A program made the translations under genes and the position numbers. DNA of 13,039 nt from positions 1 through 13,039 of the forward strand of contig CALAYC010000232.1 of assembly GCA_937894935.1 (NCBI GenBank). The letters run 5' to 3'. This DNA is from an uncultured Verrucomicrobiota bacterium. GTDB taxonomy: Bacteria > Verrucomicrobiota > Verrucomicrobiia > Limisphaerales > JADLHS01. The notes beneath the pieces were generated by a model. That model had not been told where the DNA came from, searched no databases, and saw only the letters and a list, made by a program, of their open reading frames with translations. Positions 1 through 6,819 of the stretch are shown piece after piece (the stretch's first letter is position 1; the number at the start of each line of letters is the position of its first letter).

Positions 1-1069
1 CGATAGCGGTGTTCGCGTTGGTCAGAGTCAACGAGGAGTTGGTGGCATTGGGAAGGTTCGTGTTGTTGAAACGCCATTGATAGCGCAACGGTTCATCGCC
101 GATAGCGAGAGCGCTGAGCGTGAGATTTGTTCCGGGTAACACAGATTGACTGCGAGGATGCGTGATGATGCTCGGCGCGAGCGCGGGCAGGGGATAACGC
201 GGTTGCAGAATCGGGCCTTCATCGCTGAGCAGCGAATTCAATGTGGGACTGGCCAGCACCGCGGCGACGGTGCTCGGCGTGCCGTTCAACAGGAGGTTGG
301 TTTGCACGAGGCGAATGCCGTGCGAGTAATCGGCATAGGTGTTTTCGTGAACGGCAGAGAGTGGTTGAATGAACGAACCATCGGGGTAGTGCCAACCATA
401 GATGACGACGCGTGGCGGCGGCGGGCGATTGGTGATTTCATTGCTGATGATGACGTCTTTCTTCGTGCCGGCAACGAGCGCGCCAAGCGGATGGGTGTTG
501 GTGGTGGCGTCGCGTTGAGTGCGTACCATTGCGTTGTGTTGCGCGAAGACGGGAACGGTGATCATTTCGTCGCTGGGCGGAATGGGCGACGGCGAAAGTT
601 TTACCGCAGCGTTGGTCCAGATTTGATTCACCATCTTACGCGTTGGCAGTGTGGCGCCGAGTCGGTCGGCCAGCCGTTGCGCCAGCAACGGTGTCATGGG
701 CGTGAGGAAATAATCGGTGTCCGAGCCGACGGCGAGGTAATCGGGCGTGACGTGATAAGTCGCCGTATTGCCGCCGGCACTCACGGTAATCGGTTTCAAC
801 GTGCGCAGCCAGGTGGGGACGTTGCCGATGATAATCTCAGCGTAAATCCAACGTTCTCGTTCATCGCGCGGGAGCGTGGAGATGATGTTAGTGAACTGTG
901 TGCCGGTCGGCGCGGTGGTTGGTCGCGGTGGGAGATTGAGCGTTTGCGCAGTTGCACAGAGCAACGGCAACGCGAGCAGAAGAACTGTCAACCAACGGCG
1001 AAACACAGATAGCAGTTTTGACCTATCAATGCCACGCGTTGCGGAAATTGCGAGTCGAGATGTCCGCAT
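1..1069 (-). CDS. Secreted Ig-like-domain protein, unnamed family (3' end cut by window edge)
   Basis: The minus strand is open from an ATG at 1069 to position 2, giving 356 codons with no stop. The reading frame was translated by hand. A hydrophobic segment (LTVLLLALPLL, ending in CATA) about 30 residues in looks like a signal peptide, so the protein is probably exported. The middle contains RERWIYAEIIIGNVPTWLR, then VIYGWHYPDGSF and a His/Tyr-rich HENTYADYSHGIRLV stretch. These look like a conserved soluble domain, but I cannot name it. The last part, LRYQWRFNNTNLPNATNSS, matches the Ig-like repeats of large verrucomicrobial surface proteins, and more repeats probably follow beyond the edge. 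The start is uncertain: an ATG at 1093 and a GTG at 1006 are in frame. The GTG would place the signal peptide at the very N-terminus (FRRWLTVLLL), and no option has a clear Shine-Dalgarno. The plus-strand ORF over the same DNA resembles nothing known. Confidence 0.72.
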   Translation of the reverse strand, partial: MRTSRLAISATRGIDRSKLLSVFRRWLTVLLLALPLLCATAQTLNLPPRPTTAPTGTQFTNIISTLPRDERERWIYAEIIIGNVPTWLRTLKPITVSAGGNTATYHVTPDYLAVGSDTDYFLTPMTPLLAQRLADRLGATLPTRKMVNQIWTNAAVKLSPSPIPPSDEMITVPVFAQHNAMVRTQRDATTNTHPLGALVAGTKKDVIISNEITNRPPPPRVVIYGWHYPDGSFIQPLSAVHENTYADYSHGIRLVQTNLLLNGTPSTVAAVLASPTLNSLLSDEGPILQPRYPLPALAPSIITHPRSQSVLPGTNLTLSALAIGDEPLRYQWRFNNTNLPNATNSSLTLTNANTAI

Positions 1070-1124
1070 GTGTATGTGGGGCGATGACGACATTTCACGC
1101 GAAGGGGGCAACGCAACAAATGCG

Positions 1125-1154
1125 CGTTTAACGAATTGTGACCGCTGTTAAACG
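1125..1154. repeat. Inverted repeat between uppS and the secreted protein gene
   Basis: CGTTTAAC (1125-1132) and GTTAAACG (1147-1154) are perfect 8-base complements around a 14-base loop. The site lies just past the end of the minus-strand uppS gene and before the next minus-strand gene. No run of T follows on either strand, so it is a weak terminator candidate. It could instead be a protein-binding dyad. No function is proved. Confidence 0.3.
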
Positions 1155-1186
1155 AGTATCGTGGAATCGGCGAAGAGCGAGTGGGC

Positions 1187-1921
1187 TCAGATTCCACCGA
1201 AGCGACGATGGCGTTTGGCGTATTCCTCGAGCGCCGCGTAAAACTGTGGTTTACGGAAGTCCGGCCAGAGCGTGGGCGTGATGACGAATTCCGCGTAGGA
1301 AATCTGCCAGAGCAGGAAATTACTGACACGCATTTCACCGCTCGTGCGAATGAGCAAATCCGGATCGGGATAATCGCGGGTGTAGAGGTGTTGCGAAACC
1401 GTCTGATCGGTAATTGCATCCGGGTCGAGCTTCCCGGCCTTTACATCAGCAGCGATGCTGCGGACGGCGTCCACGATTTCGGTGCGACCGCCATAACTCA
1501 ACGCCAGCACGAGTGTGAGACCGTTGTTTTTGGAAAGTGTCGCCTGAGCTTTGCGCAGTTGGTCCTGCACATTTTCCGGCAAACGCCAGATCTGGCCGAT
1601 GGCTTCGAGGCGGACATTGCTCTCGTTCAACTCCGGCGTTTCGCTCTTCAAATAGTGGATGAGATATTTCATCAACGCGTCCACTTCGTCCTTGGGACGA
1701 TTCCAGTTTTCGACCGAGAACGCGTAGAGCGTGAGATATTTGATGCCGAGTTCGCCGGCGGCTTTGATGATGGTGCGGGCTGATTCCGCGCCTTGGCGAT
1801 GGCCTTCGACGCGCGGCAAATGACGTTGCTTTGCCCAACGACCGTTGCCGTCCATGATGATGGCAACGTGTTGCGGCAACGTAGCTTTGGCTGCGGAACT
1901 TAACTGATTCGCTAAACTCAC
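1187..1921 (-). CDS. uppS: Isoprenyl transferase (undecaprenyl/polyprenyl diphosphate synthase)
   Basis: This cis-prenyltransferase adds isopentenyl units to farnesyl (or similar) diphosphate, giving the long lipid carrier used to export peptidoglycan and other glycan precursors. It acts at the cytoplasmic face of the membrane. The 244-residue length is typical. Visible motifs in order are HVAIIMDGNGRWAKQR (catalytic Asp24, diphosphate-binding loop), GHRQG at 40-44, ALSYGGRTEIVDA at 140-152, and DPDLLIRTSGEMRVSNFLLW at 186-205. The last holds the substrate-binding Arg192/Ser194/Arg198 cluster, and Glu211 follows in SYAEF. The start is a GTG at 1921; no clear Shine-Dalgarno precedes it. The gene is transcribed away from the blaI-like gene across a shared upstream region. 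The usual partner cdsA is not next to it here. Chain length of the product cannot be read from sequence. Confidence 0.95.
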   Translation of the reverse strand: MSLANQLSSAAKATLPQHVAIIMDGNGRWAKQRHLPRVEGHRQGAESARTIIKAAGELGIKYLTLYAFSVENWNRPKDEVDALMKYLIHYLKSETPELNESNVRLEAIGQIWRLPENVQDQLRKAQATLSKNNGLTLVLALSYGGRTEIVDAVRSIAADVKAGKLDPDAITDQTVSQHLYTRDYPDPDLLIRTSGEMRVSNFLLWQISYAEFVITPTLWPDFRKPQFYAALEEYAKRHRRFGGI

Positions 1922-1993
1922 GACTCGGCAGGCTACTAAGCCGGCGGGCGCGCAAAAATGAAAAAATGGCGGGGAACCAATCTTCGCGATTCA

Positions 1994-2022
1994 TTGATTG
2001 CCTCTACATTTGTAAATATTCT
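1994..2022 (+). promoter_or_regulatory. Candidate promoter of the blaI/M56 operon
   Basis: TTGATT (1994-1999) and TATTCT (2017-2022) are separated by 17 bases and each match four of six positions of the sigma-70 boxes. The spacer contains the perfect dyad TACATTTGTA, as expected if a BlaI-type repressor blocks polymerase here. An alternative -35 box, TTGACC, lies at 2025-2030 with only a weak -10 (GATGAT at 2048-2053). Promoter consensus in this phylum is poorly known, so this is tentative. Confidence 0.35.
2003..2016. promoter_or_regulatory. BlaI/MecI-type operator 1
   Basis: TCTACATTTGTAAA contains the perfect dyad TACA-N2-TGTA at 2005-2014. TACA/TGTA half-sites with a short spacer are the core of operators bound by BlaI and MecI winged-helix dimers. 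It lies about 65 bases upstream of a gene for just such a repressor, so autoregulation is the natural reading. Confidence 0.6.
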
Positions 2023-2033
2023 GCTTGACCATC

Positions 2034-2047
2034 TCGACGATTGTAGA
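2034..2047. promoter_or_regulatory. BlaI/MecI-type operator 2 (degenerate)
   Basis: TCGACGATTGTAGA matches operator 1 at 10 of 14 positions and keeps one perfect TGTA half-site. It sits at the exact centre of a wider inverted repeat, CATCTC (2030-2035) and GAGATG (2046-2051). Its centre is 31 bases from that of operator 1, about three helical turns, so two repressor dimers could sit on the same face of the DNA. Weaker than operator 1 by sequence. Confidence 0.45.
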
Positions 2048-2079
2048 GATGATGCGCTCGTTATCACCCATTTCTCCTC

Positions 2080-2484
2080 ATGCCTGCAGAGCCGATTGAA
2101 CTTACCGAAGCCGAGTGGACTGTCATCAAGGCTGTTTGGGAAGGCGAGCCGTGCACCGCGCCGGCGATTCAGGAGAAATTATTTGCCGAGACGAAGTGGA
2201 CTTACTCCACGGTGCGCACGCTGATGGATCGCATGGTGACGAAACGATTGTTGTCGGCAGAGAAGGAGAAAAATGTGACGTTGTACCGCTCGCTGGTGAC
2301 GCGAACACAGGCGCAACGCGGGGAACTTCTTTACGCTCTGAAGCATGCTTTTAATGGTGCGCTCACACCCATGGTGCAGTGCCTCCTCGATACGAAGGAT
2401 GTTTCTCGGGACGAATTGGAGCAGATCAAACAACTCATCGCCGCGCATGAAAAAGGGCGTGGTAAAAGCGGGAGAAAATCATGA
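2080..2484 (+). CDS. blaI: BlaI/MecI/CopY-family transcriptional repressor
   Basis: This 134-residue DNA-binding repressor has the family's usual length. Residues 8-70 form the winged helix: LTEAEWTVIKAVW, then the recognition segment KWTYSTVRTLMDRMVTKRLL and the wing AEKEKNVTLYR. Residues 83-122 form the helical dimerisation part and end in a basic tail (GRGKSGRKS). Known relatives bind TACA/TGTA dyads as dimers and are inactivated when the partner membrane protease triggers their cleavage. Its stop overlaps the next gene's start as ATGA at 2481-2484, so the two are translationally coupled. Two operator-like dyads lie just upstream, suggesting self-repression. The start has no evident Shine-Dalgarno. 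The classical cleavage pair Asn101-Phe102 is replaced by Cys101-Leu102 in a gapless alignment done from memory. The regulated signal is unknown; beta-lactam response is not implied. Confidence 0.92.
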   Translation: MPAEPIELTEAEWTVIKAVWEGEPCTAPAIQEKLFAETKWTYSTVRTLMDRMVTKRLLSAEKEKNVTLYRSLVTRTQAQRGELLYALKHAFNGALTPMVQCLLDTKDVSRDELEQIKQLIAAHEKGRGKSGRKS

Positions 2485-4973
2485 ATGACATCGGCATCGT
2501 GCGCTGGCTGGCATCGCCTGAATGGGAGCATATCATCGGGACTTTTCTACATTCGCTCTGGCTGGGAGCAGTCTTAGCGGTGGCACTGGCAATCGTATTA
2601 CGCTGCACGATTAATCCGGTGATTCGCTATCGTTGCAGTCTTGCAGCACTGGGACTGTTGGTGGGAACTGGATTGGTGACGTGGGCCATATTGAGCGCAC
2701 CCAAAGTGCCAGAAAAGAATTCGGAAGCAGCTGAACTTGCGGAAGCAGAGCGCGCGAATTCCATCAATGCAGCAGAAACATCTGGCGTAGCGGATAAAAT
2801 AGTCGTGATGGGACAGACGAGTTTACCGGACGAATCGACGCTATGGACGGTCTGGTTTGCGGGAGTCTGGTTGTTCGGAGCAGTGCTGATGTTGCTTCGC
2901 ACCGGAATCAAAGTCGCCAGCGCGGAACGGCTGCGACGTTCTTGCCGCGAGTTGACGGACGAGTCAACGCGAGTGTTGGTGGCCAAAGCGGTTTGCGCGG
3001 TTGGGGTGACGCAACGAATCCGGGTGGCTGTCACCGATAAACTTACGTCGCCAGCGGTGGTGGGAGTTTTAGTGCCGACGCTGATATTGCCGCTATCGCT
3101 TTTTACGGCGTTGACACCGACGCAGATTCAGTTCGTGCTGTTACATGAGCTGGCGCATATCCGGCGCGGCGATTACCTGGCGAATCTGTTTCAACTTTTT
3201 GCCGAAGCAATTCTGTTTTTCAATCCAGCGGTGTGGTGGATCAGCCATCAAGTGCGGCGCGAACGTGAAGCGTGCTGCGATGCGGTGGCCAGTCAGTTAA
3301 GCGGTGCACCTGCGGACTACGCGAAAACGTTGGTGCAAGTAGCGGAGAATATTCTGCAAGCAACTCCTGCTGTGGCGCCTGCTTTTCGCGGTGACGGACG
3401 AGGCGAATCGTCGTTGGCGGAACGAGTGCAGCGGGTGTTGATCCCCGGCTATCGACCTTCGCTGGGCCTCACATGGCGAACGCTGCTGGTTTCGTTCTTC
3501 GTGGGAGCCGCACTATTGGCGGTGTCAGCGTATGGGACGCGAAATACGATCGGCGCGATTATCTCTTCTGCTCAAGCGGTGACCGATAATTTTCCGCCGA
3601 TATCAAACGTTTCGCCAGAGGCTGCACCTGTTGAGAATTTTCCGGTTTTTCCAACTATCTCCGAGCAGTCAGTTCAGAAGAACACGAACGAGTCGATCTC
3701 GTTAATCACGCGGACATTTCAAGTAGAGGTCGCGGCATTTTCTCGCGCTTTGGGTAAAATTTCGGATGAAACGGGCGGTCTGGAGGCAACCAATTTTATC
3801 GGTGCCGTTCGCAATTTTTTCAGAACGGTTGGAGTAAATCTCGATCCGCAATTGGGAAAGGCGGTTTATTTTAGCGACCGACGAGGTCAGATGTGGGTGC
3901 GGGCGACGGTGGAAGAAATGGAGTTAATTGAGGAGGAAATAGCACGAATTAATCAACTGGCTGAGAGCGCGGAAAAGCTATTCACCCGCATGTATAAAGT
4001 CGGGCGTTATTCTTTAGAAGCCTGCCTGGAAAGTGCCACCAACGCTGTAGCGGCACGAGAAGCGATGAAGATACAATCTGGTAGTGCATCACTCGTGGTA
4101 GTGTTCGATGCGATCCGAAATGCATTGTTGAATCATGGTGTTGATTTGTCGCCGTCGGAGGGAAAGAGCGTTTTCTTGAATTTGGCGAAAGGAGAACTTT
4201 GGGCGCGCGGGACGTTGTCCGAATTGGATGCAATTGAACATTTGTTTCAAACGAAATGGCGTGAGCCTGATCAGGTGCATCTTAAGATCCGCTACGTGGA
4301 AGTTTCAGGTGATGCCACGTCCTGGTGGAATTCAATAGTGCCGACCAATCGATGGGCAGTTTTTGGCGTTCTTTCAGAGGAGCAAATGAGAAGCGTGTTG
4401 CGAGGGATTAATCAAGGTAACGCTTTGAAGCTAAACACCGAGGGGCAGGTGACTACCGTGTCGGGCCGGCAAGCGCAGATTCAGATCGCCGAACCGAGGA
4501 TGATCGCGACGGGAATTCATTCCAACGCGCTTAGTGTGTCCGGGATTCGTAATGCCGATTCTAAAAGCCGTGACTATCTGCATACCGAGTCCGTCTCTTT
4601 TGGACCTGTGATTGATTTGCTACCGCAGGTTACCGACGATCGGATGGGCGTTACGCTTCGGACGATTGCCACGATGACAGAGTTTCTTGGCTACGCCGAG
4701 AATTCACCGGAGGTGACGATCTTCGTTAATGGAAAGAGAACCACGACGCCGTTACCGCTGCCACGATACAAAGTTCGCCAGGCGACCAATGAGTGCGTTT
4801 TGCTGGATGGTCAGACTTTGGCGCTGTTTGATTTCAGTACCAAAGAGGTAGTTAAACAGCCGAATGGTGAATTTATTGAGACGCCAATCGCTAACGCAAC
4901 GAATCAGCTTTGGGTGTTTGTTACCGCGATGATTCTTGATCCGACTGGCAGCCGCGTGAATCTGCAAAAGTAA
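2481..4973 (+). CDS. BlaR1-type M56 metallopeptidase with a C-terminal secretin-like domain
   Basis: This 830-residue membrane protein is the coupled partner of the upstream repressor. Hydrophobic segments at about 16-40, 53-72, 122-142 and 332-351 fit the four membrane helices of BlaR1. Between the third and fourth lies the M56 zinc protease: VLLHELAHIRRGDYLAN (HExxH at 222-226, zinc ligands His222/His226, catalytic Glu223), followed by REREACCDAVA near 260-270. After the last helix about 480 residues should face the periplasm. They hold two related repeats at about 408-491 and 499-593, then a part from about 597 that resembles the secretin core (LSEEQMRSVLRGINQG, VSGRQAQIQIAE, LLPQVTDDRMGVTLRT, CVLLDGQTLALF). 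No penicillin-binding sensor domain is evident. The protease half is secure; the secretin relation comes from motif reading alone. Probable role: a periplasmic signal activates the cytoplasmic protease, leading to repressor cleavage. Confidence 0.85.
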   Translation: MNDIGIVRWLASPEWEHIIGTFLHSLWLGAVLAVALAIVLRCTINPVIRYRCSLAALGLLVGTGLVTWAILSAPKVPEKNSEAAELAEAERANSINAAETSGVADKIVVMGQTSLPDESTLWTVWFAGVWLFGAVLMLLRTGIKVASAERLRRSCRELTDESTRVLVAKAVCAVGVTQRIRVAVTDKLTSPAVVGVLVPTLILPLSLFTALTPTQIQFVLLHELAHIRRGDYLANLFQLFAEAILFFNPAVWWISHQVRREREACCDAVASQLSGAPADYAKTLVQVAENILQATPAVAPAFRGDGRGESSLAERVQRVLIPGYRPSLGLTWRTLLVSFFVGAALLAVSAYGTRNTIGAIISSAQAVTDNFPPISNVSPEAAPVENFPVFPTISEQSVQKNTNESISLITRTFQVEVAAFSRALGKISDETGGLEATNFIGAVRNFFRTVGVNLDPQLGKAVYFSDRRGQMWVRATVEEMELIEEEIARINQLAESAEKLFTRMYKVGRYSLEACLESATNAVAAREAMKIQSGSASLVVVFDAIRNALLNHGVDLSPSEGKSVFLNLAKGELWARGTLSELDAIEHLFQTKWREPDQVHLKIRYVEVSGDATSWWNSIVPTNRWAVFGVLSEEQMRSVLRGINQGNALKLNTEGQVTTVSGRQAQIQIAEPRMIATGIHSNALSVSGIRNADSKSRDYLHTESVSFGPVIDLLPQVTDDRMGVTLRTIATMTEFLGYAENSPEVTIFVNGKRTTTPLPLPRYKVRQATNECVLLDGQTLALFDFSTKEVVKQPNGEFIETPIANATNQLWVFVTAMILDPTGSRVNLQK

Positions 4974-5017
4974 ACCATCAGGTCTCATTCCCTTGCAATC
5001 ATTCCCATGAAGAACTG

Positions 5018-5039
5018 CCTGCTGCGGTGAAAAAGCAGG
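5018..5039. repeat. Small hairpin downstream of the M56 gene
   Basis: CCTGCT (5018-5023) and AGCAGG (5034-5039) pair over six bases with a ten-base loop. It lies 45 bases past the M56 stop and before the larger hairpin at 5056-5090. No T run follows on the plus strand, so it is at most a weak contribution to termination. Confidence 0.25.
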
Positions 5040-5055
5040 GGGAATGCTCAAAGAA

Positions 5056-5090
5056 AAACGGCGCAGAAGCTTTTCACCTCTGCGCCGTTT
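5056..5090 (-). terminator. Intrinsic terminator of rho, possibly bidirectional
   Basis: AAACGGCGCAGA (5056-5067) and TCTGCGCCGTTT (5079-5090) form a perfect 12-base-pair GC-rich stem with an 11-base loop. Read on the minus strand, the stem is followed by TTCTTT and starts 29 bases past the rho stop codon, the classic shape of a Rho-independent terminator. On the plus strand the stem ends in GTTT with no longer T run, so it may also stop the blaI/M56 transcript, but less efficiently. The two genes converge on it. Confidence 0.85.
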
Positions 5091-5119
5091 GCAAACTCAG
5101 CGTTTAAGCGTTTCGGAAA

Positions 5120-6673
5120 TTAACTCACGCCCATGCCGATGAGGAATTCGATGTTGCTCTTGGTCTTTTTGAGTTTGCCGAGGAGCAGTTCCATCGATTC
5201 CACGGGCGGCACGCCGGTAAGGGCGCGACGCAACAGCATGACGCGGGTGTATTCGTCCGGGTGATAGAGCAATTCTTCTTTGCGCGTGCCGGAGCGTTCG
5301 ATGTTGATGGACGGGAAAATGCGGCGATCCACAAGCGAACGGTCGAGGTGGACTTCCATGTTGCCCGTGCCTTTGAACTCTTCAAAGATCACTTCGTCCA
5401 TGCGACTGCCGGTATCAATCAACGCGGTTGCCATGATGGTGAGCGAACCGCCTTCTTCGATGTTACGCGCCGCGCCAAAGAAGCGTTTGGGTTTGTGCAA
5501 CGCATTGGCGTCCACACCGCCGGAAAGAATCTTGCCGGAGTGCGGTTGTACGGTGTTGTAAGCGCGGGCCAGACGTGTGATGGAGTCGAGCAGAATGACG
5601 ACGTCGCGTTTGTGTTCGACCATACGCTTGGCTTTTTCGATGACCATTTCGGCCACCTGCACGTGGCGTTCCGGCGGTTCATCGAACGTGGACGAAATCA
5701 CTTCTGCGCCGACGCAAGTGCGTTCCATGTCGGTAACTTCTTCGGGACGTTCGTCAATCAGCAGGATGAACAGATACGTCTCCGGATTATTCTTCAGAAT
5801 CGCGTTGGCGATTTTCTGCATCAACACGGTTTTACCGGTGCGCGGCGGAGCGACGATCAAACCACGCGTGCCTTTGCCGATGGGGCAAACGAGGTCGAGC
5901 ACGCGCATGTTCAATTCCTCGGGATTGGTTTCGAGGATGAGTCGCTTGTTCGGAAAGAGCGGCGTGAGATTTTCGAAATGCGTTTTATCTTTCGCCTTGT
6001 CCGGTTCTTCGCCATCGACCGCTTCAACTTTAAGCAGAGCGAAGAATTTTTCTTTGTCCTTGGGCGGACGAATCTGACCCGCGATCAGATTGCCGGTCTG
6101 CAAATCGAAACGGCGAATCTGCGACGGCGACACGTAGATGTCTTCCGGGCAGGAGAGATAATTGAAACTCTGCGAGCGCAAGAAGCCGTAGCCATCGGGC
6201 AACACTTCAAGCACACCTTCGGAGAACAATACGCCGGCGCGTTCGGCATTTTTCTGGAGGATGTGGAAAATGACCTCGTGCTTGCGCATCGTGCCGTAAT
6301 TCTCCACGCCCAGATCTTTGGCCATGTTGTTCAGGTCGTTCATCTGCATCGCCTGAAGTTTGGCGATGTTGAGCGAGTGAACGATTTTATCGCGTTCGCC
6401 ACGGCGACCGTAATTTTGCGGCGGCGGTGGCGGTGGCGGTTCTGCAGGTTGCGCGGGAACGGAAGCCTCAATCGGACGCGTTGGTGGTTGCAACGGTGCG
6501 TCATCGTCCACGGGGGGCGGTGGTGGCGGCGGTGAAGCTTTGGCAGCCGCAGGCGGTTCGGCAGCTTCGGGAGTGGGTTCGGGCGGCGCCGGCGGGGGCG
6601 TTAAATTAAGATCCTCCTGCGGTGGTTTAGATTTGGGAGCCTTTTTAGCCTTCTTGGTGGCGACTTTTGCCAT
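5120..6673 (-). CDS. rho: Transcription termination factor Rho
   Basis: Rho is a hexameric RNA-dependent ATPase that binds C-rich RNA and pulls the transcript from RNA polymerase. Residues about 106-145 form the N-terminal helical domain (LGVENYGTMRKHEVIFHILQ). The RNA-binding cold-shock-like fold follows (GVLEVLPDGYGFLRS, DIYVSPSQIRRFDL). The motor domain shows the Walker A loop APPRTGKT at 275-282 (Lys281), LLIDERPEEVTD with catalytic Glu308, Walker B VVILLDSITRLAR, the Q-loop region GGVDANALHKPKRFFGAARN, and the R-loop region EEFKGTGNME. The 517 residues exceed the roughly 419 of E. coli Rho because about 100 N-terminal residues are added: a basic KKAKKAPKSK start, then Pro/Ala/Glu-rich sequence with two runs of seven prolines. 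Walker A reads PRT where E. coli has PKA. The start is secured by AAGGA eight bases upstream. It follows the glyA-fusion gene on the same strand, 146 bases away. Confidence 0.98.
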   Translation of the reverse strand: MAKVATKKAKKAPKSKPPQEDLNLTPPPAPPEPTPEAAEPPAAAKASPPPPPPPVDDDAPLQPPTRPIEASVPAQPAEPPPPPPPQNYGRRGERDKIVHSLNIAKLQAMQMNDLNNMAKDLGVENYGTMRKHEVIFHILQKNAERAGVLFSEGVLEVLPDGYGFLRSQSFNYLSCPEDIYVSPSQIRRFDLQTGNLIAGQIRPPKDKEKFFALLKVEAVDGEEPDKAKDKTHFENLTPLFPNKRLILETNPEELNMRVLDLVCPIGKGTRGLIVAPPRTGKTVLMQKIANAILKNNPETYLFILLIDERPEEVTDMERTCVGAEVISSTFDEPPERHVQVAEMVIEKAKRMVEHKRDVVILLDSITRLARAYNTVQPHSGKILSGGVDANALHKPKRFFGAARNIEEGGSLTIMATALIDTGSRMDEVIFEEFKGTGNMEVHLDRSLVDRRIFPSINIERSGTRKEELLYHPDEYTRVMLLRRALTGVPPVESMELLLGKLKKTKSNIEFLIGMGVS

Positions 6674-6681
6674 AAATAAAT

Positions 6682-6686
6682 TCCTT
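6682..6686 (-). promoter_or_regulatory. Ribosome binding site of rho
   Basis: On the minus strand AAGGA lies eight bases before the ATG at 6673. It is the clearest Shine-Dalgarno in the window. It fixes the rho start so that the whole proline-rich extension is translated. Confidence 0.75.
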
Positions 6687-6731
6687 GTTACTTAAATGGT
6701 ACGAACGGCAGGAGCAACCAGTCGGAACTCC

Positions 6732-6751
6732 CGTCCAGTCCCGTTTGGACG
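6732..6751. repeat. Small hairpin between the glyA fusion and rho
   Basis: CGTCCA (6732-6737) and TGGACG (6746-6751) pair over six bases around an eight-base loop. It lies in the 146-base gap between the two minus-strand genes. There is no T run, so it is not a convincing terminator. It could belong to the rho leader, which in other bacteria is a target of autoregulation, but nothing here proves that. Confidence 0.25.
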
Positions 6752-6819
6752 AGCGACCCTGGGATTAGTTCAAAATGGAATGACTACCGTCCGGAGCGCG
6801 CGGGATTCAACTGGCGTGA

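Noticed and set aside
146..1012. Plus-strand ORF of 288 codons
   Set aside because: It is the antisense shadow of the minus-strand secreted protein gene, which has a signal peptide and Ig-like repeat. The plus-strand product has an Arg-rich, featureless composition.
1181..1783. Plus-strand ORF of 200 codons
   Set aside because: It lies entirely opposite uppS, whose motifs are unmistakable.
1958..2224. Plus-strand ORF of 88 codons across the operator region
   Set aside because: It runs through the blaI start in another frame and has no recognisable features. The region is better explained as promoter and operators.
5261..6535. Plus-strand ORF of 424 codons opposite rho
   Set aside because: It is a long antisense frame produced by the codon use of rho. 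Its product is His/Phe/Arg-rich with no domain.
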